From NCBI GenBank assembly GCA_032622095.1, contig CP136068.1, positions 125,927,989 to 125,991,988 of the forward strand: a stretch of 64,000 nt of DNA, read 5' to 3'. The notes beneath the pieces were generated by a model, which was not told where the DNA came from, did no database searches, and worked only from the letters and a program-made list of their open reading frames with translations. This DNA is from Siphonodentalium dalli. Its lineage: Eukaryota; Mollusca; Scaphopoda; Gadilida; Siphonodentaliidae. This document shows, piece by piece, positions 10,640-22,232 of the stretch; position 1 is the stretch's first letter; every line of letters begins with the position of its first letter. Made by a program: the position numbers and the translations under genes.

Positions 10640-11068
10640 TTTTCTAGAAATGATCCGAATGGCTATAACAACGCAATACATTGTCTGGAAGAGTGTTTCT
10701 GTAAAGTAAAATCTTGGATGCAGAATAACAAACTTAAACTTAATGACGACAAGTCCGAGTTCATGGTAATTGGCTCCAAATATTCCATCAAAGAACTATC
10801 GCTCTCTGTGGGTAAAAACACAGAGCCAGAGTTTGAAATTCAGCTGGGCGACAGCGTTATTCCATCGTGTAGTGATCTTCGGAACCTTGGTGCCCACTTT
10901 GATTCTACCATGTGTCTTGACATAATGGTATCTGACATACTGCGAACATGTTACTACCACCTTAGATGCCTGCGCAGAGTTCGATGTCACCTGAGCAAAA
11001 AAGCTATGAAACGCGCAGTCTTATCGCTTGTCATGTCACGTGTTGATAGTCTGAATAAATGCAAGTGA
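10640..11068 (+). pseudogene. Truncated LINE reverse transcriptase (C-terminal part)
   Basis: The open frame encodes the thumb-proximal end of a non-LTR retrotransposon reverse transcriptase. Recognisable pieces in order are an amphipathic helix with KSWMQNNKLKLNDDKSEF, which is the typical 'WM..NKLKLN..KTEF' block following the catalytic YADD region. After it come a beta segment (IQLGDSVIPSCSDLRNLGAHF), matching the 'V..LGV.FD' block, and a helical segment ending LSLVMSRVD, matching 'SRLDY'. Everything before this, including the catalytic palm motifs and the endonuclease, is missing, and the frame ends soon after 'SRVD'. It is a dead fragment, most like the CR1/L2/Rex1 group, though the clade is not firmly decided. 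Confidence 0.85.
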
Positions 11069-11589
11069 CCCATAAATTCCAATAATTTGTTTGATGTACA
11101 TTTGTCTATAATAGTACATAATAGTTTACTCTATAATTCAACATCATAACTCTCATTTGTGATTCCGATCATAGTAATTTACCATCGTCAAGGGATGGGT
11201 TAACATCTGCTGATCGTGATCGGCCTCTCGTTATTTTGTCTGATTAATCGACCTTCATAAAATTTTCTCAATTTTTTGTCTGTCAGGCTTTGAACCAATT
11301 TCAACAAACAAAGTTTTGGTATTCACTCGTGCAGGTGTTATTCAGTCATCACGGGTCGGATTAAGACATCTTTCAAAATAAGCCAGATAAGAAAATTAAT
11401 AAACCTCATTAGAAAGATACCTTGGTGGGGGTATTACATGTATATATTATATATATATTATATATTATATATATTATACCAAGCTCTTTCCTAAGTAAAA
11501 TAAAATAGAAATATTGGCCATGCAAGTACTTGGCCCATGTATCTACTATCTAGCTACTAACTATAGCAAGGGCGATTTTTATCTCACCG
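11069..11589. other. Mostly unrecognised; shares a short repeat with 33305-33380
   Basis: The stretch 11165-11235 (taccatcgtcaagggatggg, then gatcgtgat..cctctcgtta) is repeated in diverged form at 33305-33380. An AT dinucleotide-rich tract lies at 11437-11477. No genes are seen. Confidence 0.45.
11437..11477. repeat. TA-rich microsatellite
   Basis: Nearly pure tatatta/tatata tract of about 40 bp. Confidence 0.8.
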
Positions 11590-11920
11590 ATTTTTGGTAA
11601 TGGGCAGGTGGTGGGTGGTCATTTTCAGATTAGTGATTTAACATCATAACTTGAACAAATATCAACTGATTTGTATATGAAACTTGCTCATTAATGCTCA
11701 ACAATGTCTTGATCGAGTTTGAAAACCGGTCAGGTATGTGAAGCACAGCCCTTAATTAGTTAATTTTTAATAGTGCCATAACTTGAAAAAAATTAATCAA
11801 CTTATTTTGTTATATTCGGTATACGAGACTCGCTTAATAATGTCTTGTTCGAATTCAAAGTCTACTAATATGGTTTATAAGCATTCTTTCTCTATTTCTA
11901 TAGATTACATGTATCTCATC
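11590..11920 (+). repeat. Diverged tandem-repeat element
   Basis: Two degenerate units share cataacttgaa, caactgattt, cttgatcgagtttgaaaacc and agcccttaattagtt with the better-preserved repeat at 12825-13356. Non-coding. Confidence 0.5.
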
Positions 11921-12148
11921 CTGTTTTTTTTAAGATATCCTACAAGCTATCCAACAGTGAACAGAATTTAGATCCTACTCAGGCTACTGGTAACTCTTAA
12001 GAAGAATTAGGATAGATGAAACAGTAACTATTAAGCTTATGGATCTACCACAGGTGACTTGAATTTTTAGCTGCATTAATTTTAGACTTATTTTAGTTCA
12101 ACTGAGAAATTGTTATGACTGCTTGTCCAGGCAACTTAACTTGAAAGA

Positions 12149-12252
12149 GTTGTGTGGTATAGCATGATACAATGTGATTTGGGACCAATACCAACACGAA
12201 CCGATGGGTGGTATTGGTCCTGTTGAGTCTTGTATCATGCTATAACACACAA
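12149..12252. repeat. 104-bp imperfect palindrome
   Basis: The outer arms GTTGTGTGGTATAGCATGAT and ATCATGCTATAACACACAAC pair nearly perfectly, and the inner arms GGGACCAATACCA and GTGGTATTGGTCC also pair. It is probably a small foldback/MITE-type element. No target duplication is evident. Confidence 0.7.
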
Positions 12253-12824
12253 CCCCAGACACTGTAACATTTTTACCATGTTGACAATTCTAACCAATTG
12301 GGAAAAAATGCTCCATCTGTGAGTTTGCATGCCAAAAGTTACATTTTGAACGAATCTGATAACATTACTCTCACATGCCTTTAGAATAATCATGATGGCC
12401 CAATGATGAATTTTGTTTACATGATTCCAAATTATAACAACCAAGATCAGAATAAAAATTGATTCGAGGTCTGTTGGATTGGGAAGAAGATGTTAAAGCT
12501 TTCAGAGGGGTAGTTGTGGAAAATGTTTTCTGTATAATTCCAAGTGATGTCCACCAAGATGACTTGGATAAGAAAAACAATCTATATTTTTTTGCCAACT
12601 CTTTCCATGATGGGAGGTGGAAGTGGTTTGAGATATTTAGACCTGAGTATCCCCTCTCCACCATGAATGAGCATAAGAAAAACAAGTTTAAGTTTGTTAC
12701 AAACCTATGTAACACAGCCATTTATTGATGAATTGTGACAATTTTTGGTACATGACTTTATTCTCACATTTGACAGAAAGTCAGGCCAGCCCCGTCTTTT
12801 AACCAGAGTTATCCCACTTATTTA
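12253..12824. other. Overlapping ORFs, no assignable gene
   Basis: The stretch 12371-12728 is open on both strands (89 codons plus, 116 codons minus). The plus frame contains DLDKKNNLYFFANSFHDGRW and could be a decayed coding exon, but no splice pair, domain or homologous copy in the window supports either strand. Confidence 0.3.
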
Positions 12825-13356
12825 TATGTAATTTTATGTCCATTAGTGTGGTAACTTTATAACAAATGTCAGCTAATTAAATTCCAACCAGTTTTGTCCA
12901 ATTTGTTTTACCTGAGTTACAGCCCTTAGTTTATCTCTTTTGAGCAATTTTGGGGAAATTTATGTCTGATGCACAATAACTTGAACAAACTTCAACTGAT
13001 TCCATTCGTATTGGGTGTATCCTGAACGAGTTCGAAAACCAAATTTGTCCGACATTTTTTACCTGCGTTATGGCCCCTAGATTGTCTATTTTTAGCAATT
13101 TTATGACTGTTAGCACGGAAATTTCAACTGTATCCATTCATATTGAGTGTATGGATCTTTCACAGCAATATCATGATTGAGTTCGAAAACCAGGTTTGTC
13201 CGATTATTTTTACAGCCCTAGTTTGTTTATTGTCAGCAAGTTTATGACCATTTGCGTGATAACTTGAAGAAACTTTCAACTGATTCCATTCATATTGGGT
13301 ATATGGACCTTTCACAACTATAATCAATATCTCGGTTGAGTTCAAAAACCGGGTTT
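12825..13356 (+). repeat. Tandem repeat, about 150-bp unit (left part)
   Basis: Landmarks 'acctgagttacagcccttag', 'acctgcgttatggcccctag' and 'acagccctagtttg' recur at about 12912, 13062 and 13213. Each is followed by ttgaa..aactttcaactgattccat and gagttcgaaaacc. The array is interrupted by the transposon at 13357-15444 and resumes at 15445. Confidence 0.75.
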
Positions 13357-15444
13357 TAGTCTGGTCGATAAACTAAAATTTTAGGGTCAACCTAGAAAAA
13401 ATTTGGACTAAGTTGGTTTCTATTCCATTTTGAAGAGGAATATATCCTCTATAATATATCCAAAATCCGCTAAAATCCGCTTTGAGCATTTTCTGTAATA
13501 CAAGATGGCGTCCATGATGGCAGTTGGTATAGAAAAATCATGAATTTCGGTGGTAGGTGCGCCAACAAAAACCAAATTGGTAATAAAATAAAATCCACAC
13601 AAACAATCCTTAGTCGTAAACCATATCGGTAGAGTGTCTGTCCAAAATGGCCGCTAAAATGAACAAAATCGAATGAAATTTACAATTTGCGGAAAATTGA
13701 ATAGCTTGTTATACAAGAACGAACAGGCCGTCGAATTATACGAGGAAGAATGATTTCAGAGTATAAGGGGAGCTATTAATAATAGTATGTAAGAATTCTC
13801 TCTAATGTATCTCGCGAGAGAGCAACCGGAAGCCAGGTCTCCTACAACGATTGAATGTGGACTTTTTGGGCGCCAAGAAATAGAAGAATCACGCAGTTTT
13901 ATCTGTACTGTTTATCTTGAATCGTGTAATATATGTGTATTAAAACAGTTAAATGTGATCTAATATGGGTGTACTCATTGTGTGACCTTTTCTAGAAGCA
14001 GAAATATATGTAAATGAAAACAGTCTCACGAATGTGACCGATAATCATTTATTTTTGAATCTACAACACACAGTCTGTAAAAATTCACTACTATAGAACA
14101 GTATGAGAGCTATTCATATGGTACTAGGTAAAATGTGTAGATCCTATTGTCCGTGTCTTAAAATAGTAGTCATAGTTGCCTCCGGTCAAGTGATTAAACA
14201 CGAATATTTCATTTTTATCACACAAATACATGGTGGTATACCATGAACGCAATTTATCAAAATACAAAGGATTACAATAGACTATCTTCAATAAATTCTC
14301 AACATAACCCAATTTGCCTACACTAAGGCCACATATACGCGAAACGTACGACCTTTTCTGCCACCACATCGCATCGTTTACCCATTCTCCCTAATGTTAC
14401 ACATATCTGCTGCATACAAAACCATAAATAGCAACATTGAGTGAATGGTAAACGCAGAACTAATAACTGTAAACGCTGATGACCTGATATTTAGCGCAAG
14501 TATGTGGGTGGCAATGGTAACATAATTTCAAACAACAAGATACTGACAACTATTCAACTAATAGTGTGTATTGCGTGGTACATATTCATGTTGTAAAGTG
14601 CCGATTGAAGTAATTTGAACATAATTGTCTACTAAGAAACCGGTTTGGGAGCACCATGAAAATTAGTACTAAATAAAATGTACGACATACAGTCTCTTCG
14701 ATCTAGTAAGATAGGGTACTATTCTGTTGAAGAGATAAGTGTTTCTTGACAGTATAATCAGCATTACGACATGTATGGTTTATTGTCACGGAGAGTGTTG
14801 AAAATTCTGGAAATATAACTAGTATTTACACAGATAGGGTGGGCACTTCAGTTTCTGCTTTACATTCAATAATTAATCATCATTCCAAAAGGAAACTACC
14901 ACGCACTGTGTGACGAAATATTAGTTCGTGTGTTGCATGCCCAAAATAACTGTTTTTGGTCCGACTGTTGGATGTATGCTAATAAGAAAACCAGAACGTA
15001 AATCATTGGGTTAACGTGCGTAGCAGTGATCGATAAATCATTCAGATAGATCTGTTTTCATTATATGTGTACCTTTAAAGATATATAACAACATTACAAA
15101 GGTGTATTTTCGCTTATAGGGGGTTATCCAATATGTTGCTTTCATCGTAGCATGGATTGTAGTTGAGGCCATTTTGACAGCCATGTCATCGCCGCGATTG
15201 CATTGTTTTCTGTCCTTGTCACTCTATTCGCCCTCTATACTCTTTTACACAAACTGGTATATATCGGATGGAGGATTAATGCGTTATTGTGTCGCCGATG
15301 AGGGTATTGTAGAAAAATGTACTTCTCAAGGTCGAAAAATGAGCATTTTGGATATGTTGTAGAGGAAATATTCCTCTTCAAAGTGGAATAAAAACCAACT
15401 TAGTCCAAATTTTTTCTAGGTCAAACCTTTTATCGACCAGACTA
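13357..15444. mobile_element. 2.1-kb DNA transposon with long TIRs
   Basis: The ends are inverted repeats of about 105 bp, 13357-13465 against 15344-15444. They begin TAGTCTGGTCGATAAA and include CCTAGAAAAAATTTGGACTA and the GAAGAGGAATAT..CCTCTA palindrome. The flanks read gggTTT and TTTgtcc. Removing the element and one TTT gives gggTTTgtcc, matching other units of the surrounding tandem repeat (for example ggtttgtccg), so the target duplication is best read as 3-bp TTT. The interior has no ORF longer than about 80 codons with any transposase character, so it is non-autonomous. A 3-bp target is compatible with several superfamilies (PIF/Harbinger- or CACTA-like), and I cannot choose between them. 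Confidence 0.85.
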
Positions 15445-15540
15445 TTTGTCCAATTTTTTTACCTGAATTATGGCCCTTAATTCTGAGTTATGATTCTGAA
15501 GGGGAAAAAAACCCCGGATTAGAGCCATCTTTGATGAGCA
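15445..15540 (+). repeat. Tandem repeat, right part, resumed after insertion
   Basis: The tttgtccaattt..acctgaattatggcccttaa stretch continues the unit broken at 13356. With the insertion removed, the spacing to the previous unit is about 150-160 bp. Confidence 0.75.
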
Positions 15541-15577
15541 ACCCTAGTTTTGTCATCCTTGGGTGGGAGTATTTATA

Positions 15578-16217
15578 CAGTTAAACTTCATTAAGTCGAA
15601 TTGCAAGGGACCATTGGATTACTTCGAGTTATCCGAGTGTTCGACTTAACTGTTTTGACCATTTGGTGACCACAAATTCCAACCAGTTGAATTCGATCCG
15701 ATATGGCCCACGATTGCTGCATCAGTGTCATGGCATCGAGAACATTCAAATTGAGTTCAGCCTTCTTGTCAATAGCATTTCTTCGTTTGGAACATTGTTT
15801 TCGTTTTGGGAAGACATGACTGAATGAAATTATTCTCTGTATCAGGCCGTTTAAATATGGTTTTCATTTCGCCTGTCAACACTACTAATCCTCACAGGGG
15901 AAATTGACCCCCACACCTCGTTAATATGTTAAATAAACAATGCATTAGGATAAATAAAGACTCCAGGAAACTTCACAGGTTTTTAGGGTAATGAATAGAA
16001 GCACACTGAGTTATAATCACATGGCGATGCGTCGCCGACGGCGCTTCGACTTAACCATAGTAATTAGTGTTATAATCTGGCTGGTGGAACTAAATTTCGT
16101 TTCGACTTAAGCGGAATTTCGACTTATCCACCTTCGACTAAACCGTAATTATTCTAATGGCTTCAACTTAAGTGGGGTATTCGAGTTACTGACGTTCGAC
16201 TTAACGAAGTTTAAATG
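15578..16217. mobile_element. Non-autonomous pogo/Tigger-like element
   Basis: This is a 640-bp element flanked by TA on both sides (15576-15577 and 16218-16219). The left TIR begins CAGTTAAACTTCATTAAGTC and the right is the complement of CATTTAAACTTCGTTAAGTC. The motif TTCGACTTAA and variants recur subterminally on both sides. TA targets with TIRs starting CAG and containing 'AACTTC.TTAAGTCGAA' are characteristic of pogo/Tigger-type mariner relatives. No transposase ORF is present. Confidence 0.8.
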
Positions 16218-16387
16218 TACTTAATGGTATGCCTGGAATCTCGCTGATTTTGTTTGTTATTATCACAGGTTGAAATTTGTTTTTCTCAGAGTTGTTAGTT
16301 GAAAAGTTGCAAAAATAAACAAATTACTGTTTTATCACGGCTGCCTGGATATCTTCATCACACATCATCCTGCCTAACTGGGAATTA

Positions 16388-16906
16388 TATCATACTAGCT
16401 GGTGGACCCGACTTCGTCCGGGCTGTTTCCCCTCTGCTTGCTGGTGAAATGCGCGATTTGACATTGAATTGATCATTTTGAAGGTCAAAGTCAGGTCGGG
16501 ATCACGATTCGACTCATCCAAAACACTCCTCGGACAAAAGTAACCGTAGGTACCAAATTTCGTCAAAATACCGTCAAAATTCGCGATTTGATCTTGAATT
16601 GAGCATTTTGAACGTCAGGTCGGGGTCACGATTTGACCCGTCCAAAACACTCCTCGAACAAAAGTAACCCTAGGTCTCAAATTCATCAAAATTTGTCTGT
16701 TTTACCCAATTTGACCTTGAATTGAACTTTGAAGGTCAAGATCAGGTCGGGGTCACGATTTGACCCGTTCAAAAGACTCCCCGGACAAAGGTACCTATAG
16801 GTATCAAATTTCGTCTAAATCCGTCCCGATTTGACCTTGAATTGACATTTTTTAAGGTTAAGGTCAGGTCAGGGTCACAGAAGTCCCAAAATATATATTA
16901 GATCTT
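16388..16906. mobile_element. Composite element 2: head, about 3.5 core units of about 125 bp, tail
   Basis: The head is tactagctggtggacccgac with CTTCGTCCGGGCT. The core repeats 'ggtcaggtcggggtcacgat' at about 16490, 16613, 16741 and 16863, a unit of 122-128 bp. The tail is aaaatatatattagatc. Core sequence is unrelated to composite elements 1 and 3 although head and tail are shared. Confidence 0.7.
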
Positions 16907-18014
16907 GTATCTTTTCGCACATAAACATGAACTCAGTGATTTTTTCTTCTCAATGTAATAGATACAGAAACATTTTTTGGCTTGGTGCAGAAATATACCA
17001 CTTATATATATAGACATTTCTTTGACACAAGGAATCTAATGCTGTGGACTAGAGTTGTCGAAGAGCACAATAATTGGTAACAAATTTATTGACGCTGACA
17101 TCAACCACATGTATATTAAGAATTTAAGAGGATATCTCGTGATTTAAGTGCACAAAAACATTATCTCATTGAGGAAAGTAGACAAATGTTTATCAAAAAC
17201 AGTAAAGTTTAATCAATTGGTTTGTTTTTATTTATTTGTTCAACAGTAATTATTTAAATAGAGATTAATGTGAAGGCACATACATGAAGGTAAAATGATG
17301 GATCTTTGAAATTGTGTTGTACAGCTATTTGATTTCCTAACTCTCTACACAAGCACTATACTCTATAGGATATCTCATTTTTATACTCGTAATGGTCCGC
17401 TTCATAAGTTATTTCAACTGTTAATTTACTGGACTGGATTGAATTTCTGAATCAAAGAGTGTCCACAATATAAACATGCTTCTTTAATGACCCAAGACTT
17501 TGTGGTGATCTATAATTCACTCATGTTAATCTTATATCATTTCTCATACTCTCGTTAATTTCCATGAATGGCAATTTGGTTTAACTCAAGTTGTTTTAAA
17601 TATTCAATCCGAAATTTGATATTTGCAGAACCTTACTTAAATTTAAGCAAAGTATGGACAAAATCAGTTTAAAAAGATTGCAGCAGTACACTTTCAAGTT
17701 GATAATCCAATGTCATATAGACAAACAGTCTACCACCATATTGTGGTACATACTAATTTATTCTGGGTGATTATAAATTACCTGTATATTTTATTTTTAG
17801 ATATCGTAGCTATATCCCAATGTGAACAGAAATTGGACCATAACTTATCAAATGAGCTATTGGACGAGAACAAAAGGATATGAATCTTAACAAAGGTAAT
17901 GATTTAAAGCTGCATTTACTATTATACTCTAGTGACATTGGCAAAAAAATCAGTTATCACAAAAAGCAAAAAAGTGGTTGCAATTATACAAAAAATGTAT
18001 TGTCAATTAGGTTG
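16907..18014. other. No recognisable feature
   Basis: AT-rich non-coding sequence with no convincing ORF or repeat. Confidence 0.45.
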
Positions 18015-18339
18015 TTAACTCTTTCGCTGCCAAACGTGCATAAATGCGAACTTCGAAGACGCTGCCAATCGCGAATTTTTGCGAATTTGGTATGTAGTCT
18101 AATGTATAGGATATAACTCTATTCTTTCGGGCATGTTTGAGAGTGTACAATGTATTTATATGTAGTACTGTTGCGCGCGAACAATTTAAAGTGACAATGT
18201 CCTCAAGGTCATGCTATTTCTGACGTTATGGGAGTACAGTCAGAGCCGGAATATTGCGTCATTGTTGTTAGCACGTGGTTACCAGTCGAAAATGGCTGCT
18301 CGCAAAAGACTCAGGACTGAAGAAGTTATTGTTATTACC

Positions 18340-18680
18340 TCTATACTCTAATGATCGAGTATCTAATGATACTTATACCTATTATTTAGGTGGGCAGTAG
18401 CCTCTATAGGGGCGCCTGCGGCGCATAAGATACTACTAGTATGGGTGGCGGGATGGGGTGGTTGGTGGGTAACTAACCTCTATACTCTAATGATCGAGGG
18501 GCGCCTATAGGGCGCATAAGATACTTGTACCTATTGTTTATGTGGGCAGTAGCCTCTATAGGGGCGCCTGCGGCGCATAAGATAATATGGGTGGCGGGAT
18601 AGGGTGGCGGGTGGGTAACTAACCTATATACTCTAATGATCGAGGGGCGCCTGTGGCGCATAAGATACTTATATATACTT
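18340..18680 (+). repeat. GC-rich internal tandem repeat
   Basis: About three partial units contain 'ctctatactctaatgatcga', 'ggggcgcctgcggcgcataa' and 'gtgggcagtagcctctatag'. They lie inside the TTAA-flanked element and have a base composition unlike the AT-rich surroundings. Confidence 0.75.
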
Positions 18681-18849
18681 ATTATTTATAATACACCTTT
18701 ACTGGTTTTGAACAACCCTTGTCTATTGTATCATTTTCCAGTGATGATAACAGGCAACTAAATTAATTATGCTGGTGAGTTGACCATGCGTACGCCCGCA
18801 TGACCCATGTAATTCACATAAATCATCGTAAAACCCAATTTTCCTGAAA

Positions 18850-19280
18850 TTCAAGATGGCCGTCAAGATCACGTGACTTATAAGGGCGGAGCAGGGTCAT
18901 ATGTCCCCGTGCAGGTATATATATACATATGGGTATGGTTATATATATATATCTATATTCGGAATTGTACCTATCAGGGAATATTCAAGCAACAAAAGCA
19001 CGAACTCAACAAAGTGCGCCATTGTATCCCATTTTGCTACAAATAGGTGGCAACTTGCATAAATCCAAGATGGACGCCAAGGTCACGTGACCTATTTTAT
19101 GTCCAAAGTGGGTTCATATAGGTTACTCCCGTGTACCCTACTGTTGGACATCGTATAATTGGGTTGAAAATTAGAAAACAAACAACACACCATTCATAGC
19201 CACACAAACTGTACATATACTGGCAAATAGCCACTAATCCAATATGGCCGCCAATGTCACGTGACCTTTGTGGGCGTGTC
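18850..19280 (+). repeat. Three repeats with GTCACGTGAC-type palindromes
   Basis: The phrase 'caagatggccgtcaagatca' and variants occur at about 18857, 19068 and 19241. Each is followed by CACGTGAC, and in two copies the full palindrome GTCACGTGAC is present. CACGTG is the canonical bHLH E-box. Regulatory function is only inferred. Confidence 0.6.
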
Positions 19281-19489
19281 CACGGAGGCATTCGACAGGG
19301 TATACCTATGTCTATATACATGTGAAGTTTCAACTAATTATATTAGAAACTGCTTGAGATATAATGTATTACCCATATATACCTGAAATACATGGATATA
19401 TGTACAGGATGCGTGGCAATGGGGGCTACGTCTGTGGTGGCGGGTGGCAGCGAAAAAGTTAAGGATAGTATATGATAAAGTGATGTGGA

Positions 19490-19860
19490 TTTGAGCTCAC
19501 CTAATGTGAAGTCTCTGGTGGAGCTATAGTCATCTGTCCGTCCATCTGTCCATCTGTCCTTCAACAATTCTTTGAACATCTTCTTCAGATCCATAGGACC
19601 GAATGGGTTCATATTTGGTGTGGATGTTCCCTAGGTGATTCACTTTCAGATTTGTTCAAATGAGCTCACTGGGTCAAATAGCTGCGAAGCCAGGGCCAAA
19701 ACTCTTTCCCTCCATAGTAATTCTAAAAACGATTTCTTCTCAAGAACCATCTGACATATTTAGTATATATTTGGTCCTTGGGTGACTTTGGCAGATCCAG
19801 CAGAAACAATGCCTGGTCTATTGGTGGCAGGAGTAAAGTTGAACCCACTTTTTACTCTAA
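19490..19860 (+). mobile_element. Tandem-repeat element, palindromic head family A
   Basis: The head gagctcacctaatgtgaag..ctggtggagctata is an imperfect palindrome. A gtccgtccatctgtcc tract follows, then the 'gaatgggttcatatttggtg' unit shared with 26828-27200. Non-coding. Confidence 0.65.
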
Positions 19861-21732
19861 ATGAAATACTTGTTTGACGGAAGTTACATGTGTAGTATTA
19901 ACCCACATACTCACTGACATACTAGAATATTTTTTATTTTCAAAGTCTTTATTTAAATGTCCATGTGTACTCATAATAGTGGGGCACACATGTACTTACT
20001 CAAATAGAACATGGAGGTGGGTGTTGAAATGCATGTCAGAGTTAGTAGTCAGACATCCAAATAAATCACCCCACATGTCCTATTCTCGCAGGGATATGCC
20101 AAGAGGAGGGGGGGGGGGGTGGCATATTTTTTCAATGACATTTAAATTTTTTCCCAAAACCAATTATAAATACCAAAATGAATATATAATTATAGACCAA
20201 TATAAATCAAGAGAAGGGGCTCCCAGTTGTAATATTTTACCCACTATTTATTATTTTATAACACGATATCATGGGGTGGGTTCTGCTTCTGATAAGGACA
20301 AAATTGGACAGTTTCATTAAGCTTACCTGACTGGTATCTAAAACCTTTTGTACCCTTTTTATGTTTTATCCTACTATTTTAACATTTAAATTTGAGTATG
20401 AACTACCAGTAGAATTTAGTTCCTGATAACATTCACTTAATTCAAATAAATCTTCTGATGAATGTCAGTGTTATACATTTTATATGTCTTCCAACACATG
20501 TACACATGTGGTGCACATATTAAATGTCAACACATGAATCTCATATCAGGTTTGCTCAAATTGGGTTGGTTATTCCTTGCAGATTTAATACTCTGCCTTC
20601 AAATTAATTGAATCAAGAATATGTATGTATGTCACTGTGAACACTTTAATTTCTAAGCTGAGTGTATGATTCTAACTATTTATTTTGAAGTAAATTTGAC
20701 AAGTACTGACTGTTGTAGTCTTCATAGTGCCAGTCTTCTCAGTTTTCATATTGAATTGTAAATTGGGCAATGTTGTCAGGCACTTATTTGATAAGTGTTC
20801 TGAATAAATATTTATGCATGCCATTACGCAATAAAAATTCATGTAATTTTATTATGTGGCTGAAACTGGCTCCATATTTAGTGTTGGATCAGCCGGCAGC
20901 CCATTTGTGCACTAAGTGCATACATAGAGGATCTCTAATGAGTCGCAATTTTATATGAAATTTATTAACCGAGCTAAAGCTCGACTCAAATAAAAAAAAA
21001 TTGGACAAGGTTCATAAATTTTGTAAATAAATTGGATGAATTCGAGATCCATTCTATCACATAATCACATTTTAGCAAGGAAAACGATCTCGAAATGCCT
21101 GGGGTTAAATTTGTTCAAGAAAAAATATAGTTCCATTTTGAATGCGTCTTTTCTTGCTGACAAAATTGTTCAACCACCATTATCACCAATGTTTATCTCA
21201 CAGTCAACACTAAATAACACAACACAAATTGACTATCATAATTATATTATAATTAACATAATAATAAAGTTCTGGCATTGATATCGACATTGAACGGAGC
21301 TCTTACGTCACTGCGCATGGGAATTATACATGTGTGTCTTACTAAAAAATATGAGATCGGATTTAGGGGCTACTATGTGATAAATTTTGATCTTAGACAC
21401 ACTCTTTCTCTGGGAGCCTTTATTCAACCGCAGCCTCTTTGTGGACTTTTAGCACAATTTGTTCGTTTAATCATTTTAATTTTTTTTTTAAATTATTTAA
21501 AAGTTGAAAAAAATATTGAATTTATAATTATTTTTTATGTTGAAGTCAAAACACATTTTTTTTTTAAATTAAGTTTATTTATTTTTTTAAATCAAAATTT
21601 CGATAAAATAACGGCATTACAACATCCGATGGGGTACCCCCGGGTTACCACAACAAATCTGGTTGAATCGATCATAGGGGTCTGGGAGAAAAGACATTAA
21701 CAGCCAGAGAGATCCTATTCTTTTTATATATA
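19861..21732. other. No recognisable gene; low-complexity tracts
   Basis: There is a poly-G tract at about 20107-20120, poly-T/A-rich sequence at 21480-21600, and a short repeat at about 20690-20760 resembling 34200-34260 (gactgttgtagtcttca). ORFs at 19874-20320 and 21278-21700 are low-complexity or lack domain character. Confidence 0.4.
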
Positions 21733-22232
21733 TATATATTACTAGCCGATGAGCCCGACGTCCGGGCTATTAAAAAAACAAATTTCAAGTCGATAGCTCT
21801 ACCCGTTTCCGAGATCTGGTCTGCGCATGCGCGAAGCTGGCGTCGCACGGGCTCGGCGACCCGATAAAATTCGTATCCGGGGCAAGATACATTCACATAG
21901 CAAATTTCAAGTCGATAGCTCCACCCGTTTCCGAGATCTCATCTGCACATGCGCGAAGCTGGCGTCGCACGGGCTCGGCGACCCGATAAAATTCGTATCC
22001 GGGGCAAGATACATTCACATAGCAAATTTCAAGTCGATAGCTCCACCCGTTTCCAAGATCTCGTCTGCGCATGTGCTGCACGGGCGTCGCACGGGTTCGC
22101 CAATACGACAACGACGACTGCCTGGTCAAACTACACACACGTACCAAGTTTCGTCCCGATCGGTCGAGAAATCGTAGATTTGTATAAATGACAGACAAAC
22201 AGACAGACAGAGGTCATCAAAATATATATGAG
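21733..22232. mobile_element. Composite element 3: head, three 122-bp core units, tail
   Basis: The head is attactagccgatgagcccga followed by CGTCCGGGCT. Three tandem units of 122 bp start at 21779, 21901 and 22023 (caaatttcaagtcgatagct). Then come accaagtttcgtcccgatcg, cagacaaacagacagacag and aaaatatatatgagat. The core is GC-richer than the flanks and open in several frames simply because it is repetitive. Confidence 0.75.

Larger units (their letters stand above)
18015..19462. mobile_element. TTAA-flanked element with 18-bp TIRs
   Basis: The left end TTAACTCTTTCGCTGCCA (18015-18032) and the right end TGGCAGCGAAAAAGTTAA (19445-19462) are inverted repeats with one mismatch, both closing on TTAA. 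A TTAA target with CYCTTTCGCTGCCA-like ends points to the piggyBac group (Kolobok also uses TTAA). The interior is filled by two tandem families, a GC-rich one at about 18340-18680 and a CACGTG-bearing one at about 18850-19280. No transposase is encoded. Confidence 0.65.

Noticed and set aside
12371-12728. Protein-coding exon at 12459-12728 plus or 12371-12721 minus
   Set aside because: Both strands are open over the same AT-biased stretch, and no splice signals or domain favour either.
16388-16440. Hammerhead ribozyme in the shared head (CTGATG followed by a GC stem)
   Set aside because: CTGATG plus a CCCG/CGGG stem resembles part of a hammerhead core, but the required GAAA after the stem is absent in every copy here and the pairing of the outer stems is not evident.
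21278-21700. 140-codon ORF
   Set aside because: The second half is translated poly-T/A low complexity (Phe/Ile/Leu/Lys only), and no domain is recognisable.
21827-22198. Arg-rich ORFs on both strands
   Set aside because: They are translations of the 122-bp tandem core of composite element 3, not a gene.
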